64,000 bases of DNA from Thermus caldilimi (GTDB lineage: Bacteria > Deinococcota > Deinococci > Deinococcales > Thermaceae): the NCBI RefSeq assembly GCF_004684245.1, contig NZ_CP038452.1:2218796-2282795 (forward strand). The letters run 5' to 3'. The notes below the pieces were generated by a model, which did no database searches, was not told the origin of the DNA, and saw nothing but the letters and a program-made list of their open reading frames with translations. Of this stretch, positions 39,753 to 46,639 are shown one piece after another (the first letter of the stretch is position 1; each line of letters opens with the position of its first letter). The translations under genes were made by a program, and so were the position numbers.

Positions 39753-39912
39753 GCCGCTTGACCTTTCCCACGCGGTGACGGCGGCCTGTCACCTTTTCGA
39801 TGGCCTTAACCATCCGCTCCGCGTCTTCGTCCGTAAGAGGGGGCATGGACTGGATGATATCGTAGACCTGCCTGGCCTTTTCGGACTTGAAGGTCAGCCT
39901 CTCCATCGCCAT
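39724..39912 (-). CDS. VapB-type antitoxin
   Basis: 62 residues from the ATG at 39912 (MAMERLTFKSEKARQVYD...). Acidic middle (PPLTDEDAERMVKAIEKVTG) and basic C-terminus. Partner of the overlapping PIN gene. TACCAT is 6 bases before the start, so the pair can be transcribed from its own leaderless promoter. I do not recognise the DNA-binding class. Confidence 0.72.
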   Translation of the reverse strand: MAMERLTFKSEKARQVYDIIQSMPPLTDEDAERMVKAIEKVTGRRHRVGKVKRHAVAATRSS

Positions 39913-39918
39913 GCTTTT

Positions 39919-39946
39919 ATGGTACCTCAACTCTCAAAACAGGCAA
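39919..39946 (-). promoter_or_regulatory. Own promoter of the VapBC pair
   Basis: Minus strand TTGCCT (39941-39946), 16-base spacer, TACCAT (39919-39924), then the ATG at 39912. It would keep the pair expressed when the virion operon is silent. Confidence 0.5.
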
Positions 39947-39967
39947 GTTATGCCTCCACTCTGGGGC

Positions 39968-40159
39968 TTACCGCTCCTGATACGCCTTCCACAGCTCCCA
40001 CCCGGCCCAGGCGGCCAAGGCGAAAGCCACTACCGCCTGGGCGGTCTCGCACTTGGGACAGCCCTTGCTCTCCTGTAGGTTCTTCACCCTACCCAGGCCC
40101 AGGTAAAGCCCCCCGGCCAGGACGGCCAGGGGAAAGGCGTTTTCCTTGGCAAACTCCAT
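39968..40159 (-). CDS. Two-helix membrane protein, 63 residues
   Basis: Two hydrophobic segments (FPLAVLAGGLYLGLG and AVVAFALAAWAGWELW) joined by a loop with a CPKC pair. It follows the M23 hydrolase by 9 bases, so a holin-like role is possible but unproven. Confidence 0.65.
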   Translation of the reverse strand: MEFAKENAFPLAVLAGGLYLGLGRVKNLQESKGCPKCETAQAVVAFALAAWAGWELWKAYQER

Positions 40160-40168
40160 CGTCTCCTC

Positions 40169-40828
40169 CTATGCGCTCCAGTGCGGGGGCTCAAAGAGCC
40201 GTCCCGCCTGAGCCTGCTTGGCCAAGAAGGCCTCCGGATCTACGCAGTAGGTGAACACCTTCTGCCTGGCCTCCTCTCCCCCACGTGGGAAGAAGCCCCA
40301 CAGGCCCTCGCTGGCCGGGGGCTGCCTATAGAAAACGTCGAAGTGCAGATGGCAGAAGCCCCCCGTGGTCATCTTGCCCACGGTGCCGATGACCTCCCCC
40401 GCCTGCACCACCTGCCGGAGACTCACCCGGATGTCCCGCAAGTGGCCGTAGCGGGTCCAGACCCCAGCATGGGGGTGCCTCAGCACCACCACCCCGCCCC
40501 ACACGGGCAGGCGGCCAGCGAAGGCCACGTACCCATCCGTCATGGCGTGCACGGGCTGACCGCAATCGGAATCACCTCCACCAGGGTGGTTCAGGTCTAT
40601 GCCCGTATGCCAGTACCCTGGCGGCACCAACCAACTTCCATCCGGACGCCTCACCCCCTGGTAATACTGGGGGTCCAGGAAGCGCACGTCGGGGCGCGGC
40701 TTCCTGGGGTTCATGGGCCAGTAGTACCGCCCCGAGCGGGGCACCTCAGGCTCCCTCACGATCCGCCTCCCCAGCCCCGCCAGGCCCAGCAGGCCCAGCG
40801 CGGCTAGCACGAACTTCCATAGCTGCAC
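40169..40828 (-). CDS. M23-family peptidoglycan endopeptidase, membrane-anchored
   Basis: 219 residues from the GTG at 40828, chosen because GGAGGT lies 4 bases upstream. N-terminal helix (WKFVLAALGLLGLAGLG), then a LytM/M23 domain with zinc ligands His and Asp in WHTGIDLNHPGG and His in CHLHFDVF. Cuts peptide cross-links of the wall. The virus thus has two wall enzymes, this and the lytic transglycosylase. Confidence 0.85.
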   Translation of the reverse strand: MQLWKFVLAALGLLGLAGLGRRIVREPEVPRSGRYYWPMNPRKPRPDVRFLDPQYYQGVRRPDGSWLVPPGYWHTGIDLNHPGGGDSDCGQPVHAMTDGYVAFAGRLPVWGGVVVLRHPHAGVWTRYGHLRDIRVSLRQVVQAGEVIGTVGKMTTGGFCHLHFDVFYRQPPASEGLWGFFPRGGEEARQKVFTYCVDPEAFLAKQAQAGRLFEPPHWSA

Positions 40829-41297
40829 GCACACCTCCGTACGCCGCCATCGCCAGGACCGCCCCGCCCAGGGCTACCCGCACCCAGGGGGGCAGGTTTT
40901 CCGCCCGGCCCATGCCCGGAAGGCGGTTCTTGCCAATCCCGTAAGCGGCGAGGGCCTCTCCCACCTTGAGCATGTCCAGCACCTGGGCCGGGGGAAGGAA
41001 GGTCGTGGCCTGAAAGGCACCTTTGAAGGCCTCCACTTCCTCGGGGGACTGGAGCCTGAGCCCCAGCATGAGGAGCATGGCTGTGCCGTTGGCCAGCTCC
41101 TCCCCCGTAAAGGGGATGACGGGCTCCACCACCGGGGCCGGGGGGAGGTCCTCGAAGTTGGGCTCCCCGGAAACCTCCGTGTCGTCCAAGGACCGAAAGT
41201 TCGGCTCACTCCCAGAGTCTGGGGCCGAGGGTGCCCCCGGGGTTGCCGGCCCCGGAGGCATGCCCTGCTCCGGCGTGGGTTCCGCTACCGCTTCCAC
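40746..41297 (-). CDS. Pro-rich protein with C-terminal membrane helix
   Basis: 183 residues from a GTG at 41297 preceded by AGGGAGG. Acidic, Pro-rich N-terminal half (repeat of SEPNFRSLDD and GEPNFEDLP), a helical domain and a hydrophobic segment (WVRVALGGAVLAMAAYGG). Unusually long overlaps: 92 bases with the gene before and 83 with the M23 gene after. Family not recognised. Confidence 0.6.
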   Translation of the reverse strand: MEAVAEPTPEQGMPPGPATPGAPSAPDSGSEPNFRSLDDTEVSGEPNFEDLPPAPVVEPVIPFTGEELANGTAMLLMLGLRLQSPEEVEAFKGAFQATTFLPPAQVLDMLKVGEALAAYGIGKNRLPGMGRAENLPPWVRVALGGAVLAMAAYGGVRAAMEVRASRAGPAGPGGAGEADREGA

Positions 41298-41643
41298 TCC
41301 CTCCTCCCTTCATGCCCAAGGCCACCCCCAGGAGCACCGCCATCCCGGCCCCCAGGGCCGCCAGGAACCCCAGGGGGGTTTTCTTGGCGGGGGGTGTAGC
41401 CGCCAGAGGTGAAGTTTGCTCCTGGACGGGTTTACCCCCCTCCTGTGGGTTGCCGAAGGCCTCCCTGGATCCCGCGGATACCCCCCCTCCCACCATGGGC
41501 TGGGACTCCACGGCCTCCTCCAGAACGGGGTCCAAGGGGCCTTCCAAGGGGATGGCCCGCACTTCCTGGCTTGGGGACGCTTCTGAGCCTTCCAAAACGG
41601 CCTTCTCTCCCAAAAGCTCCTCCGGCAAGCGGAGCTTCAGCAT
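41206..41643 (-). CDS. Membrane protein with Gly/Ser-rich C-terminus
   Basis: 145 residues. Soluble N-terminal half, one helix (PLGFLAALGAGMAVLLGVALGM) then a flexible Gly/Ser/His tail. Start lies 3 bases after the stop of a 17-codon polybasic gene. Family not recognised. Confidence 0.6.
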   Translation of the reverse strand: MLKLRLPEELLGEKAVLEGSEASPSQEVRAIPLEGPLDPVLEEAVESQPMVGGGVSAGSREAFGNPQEGGKPVQEQTSPLAATPPAKKTPLGFLAALGAGMAVLLGVALGMKGGGSGSGSGTHAGAGHASGAGNPGGTLGPRLWE

Positions 41644-41646
41644 GGG

Positions 41647-41700
41647 CTACCTCCGGGAGCGTTTGGCCTTCTTCTTCCTACTCTTCTTCCGCTTAGGCAT
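41647..41700 (-). CDS. 17-residue polybasic micro-protein
   Basis: Reads MPKRKKSRKKKAKRSRR: 13 of 17 residues are Lys or Arg. A strong ribosome site (AGGAGGAGAAGG) precedes the ATG, which overlaps the upstream gene's last codons. The stop is 3 bases before the next ATG. Such a peptide could bind DNA in the particle. The upstream gene also ends in a run of Arg. Confidence 0.55.
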   Translation of the reverse strand: MPKRKKSRKKKAKRSRR

Positions 41701-42247
41701 ACCTTCTCCTCCTCCTTCCGCCGCCCACCAGGGCCAAGGCCACCACGCCCAAGGCGGCCAGGCCCATGGCGCCAGCACCTATCCCCGCCCCCGCCACGGC
41801 GATGCCCCGTGCAGGGGCGGGCACCAGCTCCACCGCCTCCTTCAACTCGGAGACGATCCGCCACACCAGGTAGAGCACCGCCGCCACCGCCGCCGCGGTA
41901 AGCACCAGGGGGAGCACCGCGGGGTAGATGTACGCCTCCGTGCCTCCGTACCAGACCATGGGCTGGGGGCACTGCGTGGACCCGCACCCCCCGCCTCCGT
42001 AGGCCGGGGGTGTGGAAGTTTGTTGCGTGGAGGCCTCCACCCTGAGGCGGATCACCAGGTCAGCTCCCCGTTTGCCCCAGTCCAGCACCCGCACTCCAGG
42101 GCCATACCGCTGCTGGAGGGCTTTCTCCAGGCCTGAACGGGTCACGCGGGAGATGTCCCCGCCCTTGTGGGCCAGGACCAGCTCGTAAAGCTTCCCCGGC
42201 TTCAAGGGGGTGTCCTTGCCCACGGGCACCCGTTGGTACTCGGCCAT
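41693..42247 (-). CDS. Virion-region protein with soluble domain and two to three helices
   Basis: 184 residues. A soluble N-terminal domain of about 90 residues (YELVLAHKGGDISRVTRSGLEKALQQRYG), then hydrophobic segments (AVLPLVLTAAAVAAVLYLVW and GIAVAGAGIGAGAMGLAALGVVALALVGG) and a terminal RRRRRYA. Two membrane segments and a basic end would suit a protein linking membrane and DNA. Function unknown. Confidence 0.65.
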   Translation of the reverse strand: MAEYQRVPVGKDTPLKPGKLYELVLAHKGGDISRVTRSGLEKALQQRYGPGVRVLDWGKRGADLVIRLRVEASTQQTSTPPAYGGGGCGSTQCPQPMVWYGGTEAYIYPAVLPLVLTAAAVAAVLYLVWRIVSELKEAVELVPAPARGIAVAGAGIGAGAMGLAALGVVALALVGGGRRRRRYA

Positions 42248-42284
42248 GTCCCCATCCTGGACGGGCGAAAGGGCTGTAAAAAGC

Positions 42285-42339
42285 CCGCCCCGAAGGTGCG
42301 GGGCGGAGAAGCGTATGGGAGGTGCGTGCCGGAGATGCG
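42285..42339. promoter_or_regulatory. Intergenic element: hairpin and two 19-bp motifs
   Basis: CCGCCCC (42285-42291) / GGGGCGG (42300-42306) hairpin, overlapping GGTGCGGGGCGGAGAAGCG (42295-42313), which matches the motif at 38581 in 18 of 19 bases, and a third relative at 42321-42339. The gap is 101 bases, long for this compact operon. Confidence 0.55.
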
Positions 42340-42348
42340 TTTCGGAGA

Positions 42349-42645
42349 TTAGCGCTTCTGCACGAGCCTGCGGATGATTTCCACCAGGGCCACCAGCTTG
42401 CCCACCGTGCCCTGGCCCACGCCGGGAAGGGCCTCCAAGTCCCTCACGTCCCAGTTGTGGATGTTGCGGATATCACCGTTTAGAGCCTCCGCAATGGCCT
42501 CCGCCGCCCGTTGGTTGCCCAGCAGGGAGTAGAGGAGTTCGGCTAAGGACATCGCTTCAGGGCGGATGGGATCGCGCTTGCGGCTAGCCAGCTCCACCAG
42601 GCGCTTTGAGGGGCGGCCTTTTTTGAGTACCATCACCCGCATCAT
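42349..42645 (-). CDS. Helix-hairpin-helix protein, RadC N-terminal-like
   Basis: 98 residues. The C-terminal half has the hairpin LEALPGVGQGTVGKLVALVEIIRR preceded by AELLYSLLGNQRAAEAIAEAL, like the N-terminal domain of RadC/UPF0758 without the JAB domain. Probable DNA-binding protein. Start could be any of three near ATGs. Confidence 0.65.
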   Translation of the reverse strand: MMRVMVLKKGRPSKRLVELASRKRDPIRPEAMSLAELLYSLLGNQRAAEAIAEALNGDIRNIHNWDVRDLEALPGVGQGTVGKLVALVEIIRRLVQKR

Positions 42646-42661
42646 AGCACGCTTCTAGGTG

Positions 42662-43069
42662 TCAAGGCGCTTTTACCCATGGGCAGGCATCTAGTGCGAT
42701 CTGCACCTCCGAGAGGCCAGGCCGCGGCAACACCAAGCGGCACTCCGTGCCGGTGCAGACGTCGTTTATGCGGGCTAGGTACTGCCCGGAGGGCCACCGC
42801 GCACGTAAGGCTTCGGCTTCCCCTTCGTAAGCAAACCGCACCTCTTCACCTCCGCGCGTCAGCCACGTGATTCGTGCGCGGCAGAGGTCCGGGACGACCT
42901 GGGGTGCGCCCTGCTCTTCCGAAGCGGCGGTTTGCGTCCCCGGGCCCACTCCGCCGCTCTGCACCTCCGGGGCGGAGGGCCGGGGCGCATCTCCGGGGCG
43001 CATCTGGGCCAGGAAGTAAAGCCCAATGGCGGCCAGGATGACCAGGCTTATGGCGGTGTTTCGGGTCAT
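42662..43069 (-). CDS. Membrane-anchored hypothetical protein
   Basis: 135 residues: N-terminal helix (AISLVILAAIGLYFLAQM), a low-complexity linker and a Cys-containing beta-type domain (Cys in DLCRARI, DVCTGTECRL and DACPW). ATGA overlap with the upstream regulator. Its linker DNA contains further relatives of the 19-bp motif (about 42957-43003). Confidence 0.6.
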   Translation of the reverse strand: MTRNTAISLVILAAIGLYFLAQMRPGDAPRPSAPEVQSGGVGPGTQTAASEEQGAPQVVPDLCRARITWLTRGGEEVRFAYEGEAEALRARWPSGQYLARINDVCTGTECRLVLPRPGLSEVQIALDACPWVKAP

Positions 43070-43266
43070 GGTACCTCCGACATGCGGCGCATTTCCTCTT
43101 CCGTTCGGGCGCGGTCTTGGGCCACAAGTTGCCTCAGGTACTCGCTGATGGTCAAGCCCCTTCTGGCCGCCTCATGGCGGATGAAGGCGGCTTCGGAGGG
43201 GTGTAGGCTCAAGCTCGTCATGACACGCCGTTCCTCTGGGGGCTTTGGTGGTCTGCCCTTACCCAT
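43066..43266 (-). CDS. Ribbon-helix-helix protein
   Basis: 66 residues with the CopG/Arc-like pattern RRVMTSLSLHPSEAAFIRHEAARRGLTISEYLRQLV. Probable small transcription regulator of the virus. It overlaps a second ribbon-helix-helix gene by 8 bases. Confidence 0.72.
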   Translation of the reverse strand: MGKGRPPKPPEERRVMTSLSLHPSEAAFIRHEAARRGLTISEYLRQLVAQDRARTEEEMRRMSEVP

Positions 43267-43630
43267 GCTTGGGCACCTCTTCGGTAAGGTAAAGCCCTTT
43301 AGTCTGGGCCTCGTTTTTCTTTATGAGCACCCGCCTCCAAGCTTGTATTAACCCCGCTACACCAAGCAGAAGCCAAGTGGACCGCTCATAGAACTCTTGC
43401 CAAGACTCGGGAGGGGTCTCTGCAAGCTGACTGAACTCATAGGAGCTTTCGGGTTCCCTTAGCAATGACTGCCATTCCTGAGTACGCGCTAGGTAAAGGC
43501 TGACAGCCTGCCGGATTAGTTCGGACAATCCAATCCCCCTCTTTGCGGCCTCCTGCTTAATGAGGACTTGCATCTCTGGGTCCATGTAGACGCTTATGTA
43601 GGGAGTTCTCGGTTTAAGCCGCTTGCCCAT
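43259..43630 (-). CDS. Ribbon-helix-helix protein with hydrophobic segment
   Basis: 123 residues. N-terminal RHH fold (TPYISVYMDPEMQVLIKQEAAKRGIGLSELIRQAVSLYL), then a helical extension with a hydrophobic stretch (WLLLGVAGLIQAW). It overlaps the previous gene by 17 bases. Lower GC than its neighbours. Confidence 0.68.
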   Translation of the reverse strand: MGKRLKPRTPYISVYMDPEMQVLIKQEAAKRGIGLSELIRQAVSLYLARTQEWQSLLREPESSYEFSQLAETPPESWQEFYERSTWLLLGVAGLIQAWRRVLIKKNEAQTKGLYLTEEVPKHG

Positions 43631-43988
43631 CTTCGCTCCCTCCCTCCCATACGGCGGGGTCCAGCCTGCACCGGGCCACCAGGTAGCTCCTCCGGCCTAG
43701 GAAGCCGGGGCGCATTTGCTTGCCCTTGGCGTGGTAGGGCTCCCCTTGGATCACCAGGCCCATGGCCTGGGCCAGGGCCACCACCTCCCTGGGGTCCTCC
43801 TTGCCCCCAGGACGGCGGATGGCCAAGGAAATGCCCCCCTGCCCCGCCCGCACGAACACCTGCACCCCGTCCGCCGGGCTCGTGGGCAGGGCCATGCGCA
43901 CCACTTTCCCCGGCTCCATTAGAGCCTCCTGCACCATAGCCCGCAGGATGTCCGAAACTGCCCGCAGGTTCACCCGATCCAGCCTCAT
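43614..43988 (-). CDS. Hypothetical protein after the replication gene
   Basis: 124 residues, soluble, alpha-beta (VQVFVRAGQGGISLAIRRPGGKEDPREVVALAQAMGLVIQGE). ATGA overlap with the rep-like gene, so the products probably work together. Family not recognised. Confidence 0.6.
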   Translation of the reverse strand: MRLDRVNLRAVSDILRAMVQEALMEPGKVVRMALPTSPADGVQVFVRAGQGGISLAIRRPGGKEDPREVVALAQAMGLVIQGEPYHAKGKQMRPGFLGRRSYLVARCRLDPAVWEGGSEDGQAA

Positions 43989-45238
43989 GCCACCACCCCC
44001 ACCTTGAAGGCCCGGAAGGGATTGACCAGGTCCCAGTACCCTTCCCGCCGGAGGAGGCCTTGGGCGTAGGCTCCTGGGCTACGGGCGAAGCCGTCGTCCT
44101 TGGCCTCCTGGGCCATGTAGACCACCCGGGCCAGGACCCTGAGGGCCCCTTCCCCCCCGCCGAACAGGACTGCCTTCAGGGCCGCCCAGACCACCCGGAG
44201 CCAGAAGCGCCAGCTTTTGGCGTCCCCCAGGGCGGCGCTGATGGCCGTGGCCACGTCCTGCGCCCACCGCCGCCTGCCCTCGCGGCCCTTGGGGATGCTG
44301 GCCGCCCGAAGGAGGGCCCGCAGGTTCCGGGCAGTGTCGGGATATAAGGGAAGTAACGGGTTTTGTTTTTGAACCAGGGTGGCTAACGGCGCACCTACTA
44401 CCCCTTGGAGGGTTATTCCCTGTCCTAGAAGAAGACCCTCTTTATATCCCGACATTGAGTCCGGGGCGCTCAGGACCCTTGCGGTTTTGCCCTTGGCCTT
44501 GTCCTCCTTCAGGTCCCGCCAGGGGAAGCGCAGGTAGGGGGCCAGGACCTTCAGGCCCCTATCGCGGAAGACGGGCCGCACCCGGACCCGCCAGAGGGTG
44601 CCCCCTCGGACAGCGTGGGCCTTCTCGAGGGCCTCCCCGTCCGTGTACCAGGTTTCCCAAGCGATCCACATGCGGGCCGCTTGGCGGTAGCGCTCGTACC
44701 GGGGGTCGTGGAGCCAGCGCTCCACCGTGCGCTCGGACACCCCCAACATGGCCGCCAGCTCCCATTGGGCTAGGAAGACGTGGGCCTCCCGGCTGGGGTC
44801 CTGGCGGGCCCCGAGGCGGATGGCGTGGGCTACCAGGAGGCGGACCATGGGGGCCAGGGGGCCCAGGAGCTTCCAGTGGCCCCAGCGGGCCAACTCTGCC
44901 TCGGCCTTGGCCAGGAGGTCCTGCCACTCAAAGCGGTGCACCTCCTTCCAGTCGGTTTCCGCCAGGGTGGGCCTGGAAGGCCCCTCAGAGGCCGGGGCAG
45001 GGGAGGGGGGGCTACTTGGGTACCCCTCTTCTTCCCGAGGGGCCTTATCGGCGGTTTTAGGGCCGCTATCCTCCGTGGAAGTATTGGGGGACGCCACCCT
45101 AGGCTGCCCCTCCTTAGCCTCCCGCTCCCGCTTGGCCCGCCAGGCGGCCAGGACCGCCTCGGCGAAGCGGGGGTTTTTGCTGGCCAGGGCCTCCACCTGG
45201 GCCCGGATGTCCTCGGGCAGGTCGGGGGGAAGGGTCAT
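43985..45238 (-). CDS. Putative replication initiation protein
   Basis: 417 residues, the largest early gene. N-terminal low-complexity acidic linker, then a helical domain with a helix-turn-helix (WELAAMLGVSERTVERWLHDPRY) as in plasmid and phage initiators. No helicase or polymerase motif. The gene contains a 13-bp inverted repeat around an AT-richer stretch (44335-44454), a candidate origin inside the initiator gene. Role inferred from size, position and HTH. Confidence 0.6.
   Translation of the reverse strand: MTLPPDLPEDIRAQVEALASKNPRFAEAVLAAWRAKREREAKEGQPRVASPNTSTEDSGPKTADKAPREEEGYPSSPPSPAPASEGPSRPTLAETDWKEVHRFEWQDLLAKAEAELARWGHWKLLGPLAPMVRLLVAHAIRLGARQDPSREAHVFLAQWELAAMLGVSERTVERWLHDPRYERYRQAARMWIAWETWYTDGEALEKAHAVRGGTLWRVRVRPVFRDRGLKVLAPYLRFPWRDLKEDKAKGKTARVLSAPDSMSGYKEGLLLGQGITLQGVVGAPLATLVQKQNPLLPLYPDTARNLRALLRAASIPKGREGRRRWAQDVATAISAALGDAKSWRFWLRVVWAALKAVLFGGGEGALRVLARVVYMAQEAKDDGFARSPGAYAQGLLRREGYWDLVNPFRAFKVGVVA
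44335..44454. other. Candidate replication origin: 13-bp inverted repeat
   Basis: TGTCGGGATATAA (44335-44347) and TTATATCCCGACA (44442-44454) are perfect inverted copies 94 bases apart. Together with the stretch between them they are AT-richer than the rest of the gene. They encode unrelated peptides (SGYKEG and PLYPDT), so protein sequence does not force the symmetry. Confidence 0.45.
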
Positions 45239-45441
45239 GAGGGCACCTCCACCTGGGTCATGCCCAGCAGGGCTTCCAGGGCCTCCCGTTCTGTGCGGCC
45301 CCTAACCGTCCAGAGGGTGCGTTGCTCGCGGTCGATGCCGTGCGCGATCCATCCAGGGCCGTCAGGGTCCTGGTACACCTGCAGGTTGGCGAACCGCAAC
45401 CGGGCCATCTCCTTCAGCGCCTTGAGCTTTTGGCGCTTCAT
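45235..45441 (-). CDS. Hypothetical small protein
   Basis: 68 residues with a basic helix then a beta pattern (LQVYQDPDGPGWIAHGIDREQRTLWTVRGRTEREALEALL) like small dsRBD-type or 'type II toxin HicB-like' folds, not conclusive. ATGA overlaps with both neighbours. Confidence 0.55.
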   Translation of the reverse strand: MKRQKLKALKEMARLRFANLQVYQDPDGPGWIAHGIDREQRTLWTVRGRTEREALEALLGMTQVEVPS

Positions 45442-45806
45442 GCCCCCACCTCCCCCACCAAGTCCCGCAGGGCGTCCTCCTGGGTGTCCCCGAAGCCGTA
45501 GGCCACCACGTGGCCCTCGTAAAAGGCCACGGCGATCCAGCCCACTTCCCCATCCCTGGGGCCGATATCGGGGTAGATGTGAACCTCGTACCCCAGGGCC
45601 TCCAAGCGGGCCAGGGCCTCTTCCTCCTTGCCTTTGGCTGTAGACCGCACCCGCACGTGCTGGATGCCAGCCTGGCGTTCCAGGTCCTCAATGGTGTTCA
45701 CCAGGCGGTAGACGTCCTGAAGCTGCGTCTGACCGGCATACGCTATTGCGCCCAGCCGGTCTAAGGCTATCTGCAGCGCCCTTTCGTACCTCTGAAGCTC
45801 CTTCAC
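45438..45806 (-). CDS. Hypothetical protein with beta-type C-terminus
   Basis: 122 residues from the GTG at 45806, which overlaps the previous stop (GTGA) and has GGGAGGTG upstream. Helical first half; second half (GWIAVAFYEGHVVAYGFGDTQEDALRDLVG) resembles the 45235-45441 protein, so the two may be related by duplication. Confidence 0.6.
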   Translation of the reverse strand: MKELQRYERALQIALDRLGAIAYAGQTQLQDVYRLVNTIEDLERQAGIQHVRVRSTAKGKEEEALARLEALGYEVHIYPDIGPRDGEVGWIAVAFYEGHVVAYGFGDTQEDALRDLVGEVGA

Positions 45807-46090
45807 CGCGCACCTCCCGCTCGCTTCTCCGGACCTTCCTTCACCAACCGCTTCAAGTCCTTGCTGTCCCTCCACTCCAACACCTGCACCCGGCGCACCT
45901 CTGCGTCGGAGCGCATGCGCTCAAGCCACTCCTCCACCCACTCCTCCCGGGTGGCCACCGTGCCCTTGCGGTTCAGGACCACGTGGGGCAGATGCCGAGG
46001 ATCGGTAGGCACCGCCTTCGTGGCATCCCGCAGGATGTGGATGGGGATGCCGTAGCGCTCGGACACCTCCTTGAGCCGCAAAAGCCGCAT
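45803..46090 (-). CDS. Small DNA-binding protein, excisionase/MerR-like HTH
   Basis: 95 residues from the ATG at 46090 with GGAGGGG upstream. LRLKEVSERYGIPIHILRDATKA...LPHVVLNRKGTVATREEWVEEWL follows the winged-helix pattern of excisionase-type proteins. Probable early regulator. Confidence 0.62.
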   Translation of the reverse strand: MRLLRLKEVSERYGIPIHILRDATKAVPTDPRHLPHVVLNRKGTVATREEWVEEWLERMRSDAEVRRVQVLEWRDSKDLKRLVKEGPEKRAGGAR

Positions 46091-46092
46091 GG

Positions 46093-46251
46093 CTACCACC
46101 CCTCCGGCACGCGGGCGAACATGAGGGCCAGGCCCAGGATGAGGCCCAAAAGGAGGCCTCCAAGGAGGTCCAGCCCCCAGCGCCAAAGCCAGGTGTCTTT
46201 TGAGGGCCAAGTCGGAGGTCCTTCTGGCTCAGAATGTTTGGGCCAGGCCAT
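46093..46251 (-). CDS. Single-helix membrane protein, 52 residues
   Basis: MAWPKHSEPEGPPTWPSKD then a helix LLGGLLLGLILGLALMFA. ATG overlaps the previous stop (TGATG) and the stop is 2 bases before the next ATG. Below the length limit of most gene finders. Confidence 0.6.
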   Translation of the reverse strand: MAWPKHSEPEGPPTWPSKDTWLWRWGLDLLGGLLLGLILGLALMFARVPEGW

Positions 46252-46463
46252 CAGCCTTCACCCCCCGGCTCGTTAGCGCTCAAAAGCTTCCGAAGCGCGT
46301 CCTTTGCCCTCCGATAGGCCGAAGAGCTGACCACGTACCCCTCATGAATGAAGGCCATGTCCCGCCCCTCGGCCTTCTGACGGGATGCCAGCACCGCATC
46401 CCCCACGTCTGGGTCCTCCAAAAGGAGCTCAAGTAGAAGCGCCTTGAAGGCCTCCCGGTTCAC
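46251..46463 (-). CDS. Hypothetical early protein, 70 residues
   Basis: Soluble helical protein (FKALLLELLLEDPDVGDAVLASRQKAEG, YRRAKDALRKLLS). GTGA overlap with the preceding gene. Family not recognised. Confidence 0.55.
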   Translation of the reverse strand: MNREAFKALLLELLLEDPDVGDAVLASRQKAEGRDMAFIHEGYVVSSSAYRRAKDALRKLLSANEPGGEG

Positions 46464-46639
46464 CTTCCACCTCCCACCGCCACCACCACCGCCAGGGCCA
46501 CCGCCAGGAGCCCGGCCCCCAGGGCCATGAGGACCACCAGGAAGGGGCCGGGTTCCCCGTAGCGGGCCCGGACGTAATGGGCCAGCACGGCGTAAAGGAA
46601 AATGGCCGCCAAAAGGTAGGCGGCCAGCAACTCAACCAC
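46460..46639 (-). CDS. Two-helix membrane protein, 59 residues
   Basis: GTG start at 46639 with GGAGGTG 5 bases upstream; reads V-V-E-LLAAYLLAAIFLYAVLAHYV, then FLVVLMALGAGLLAVALAVVVAVGG. Overlaps the stop of the 27-codon gene before it. Confidence 0.6.
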   Translation of the reverse strand: MVELLAAYLLAAIFLYAVLAHYVRARYGEPGPFLVVLMALGAGLLAVALAVVVAVGGGR

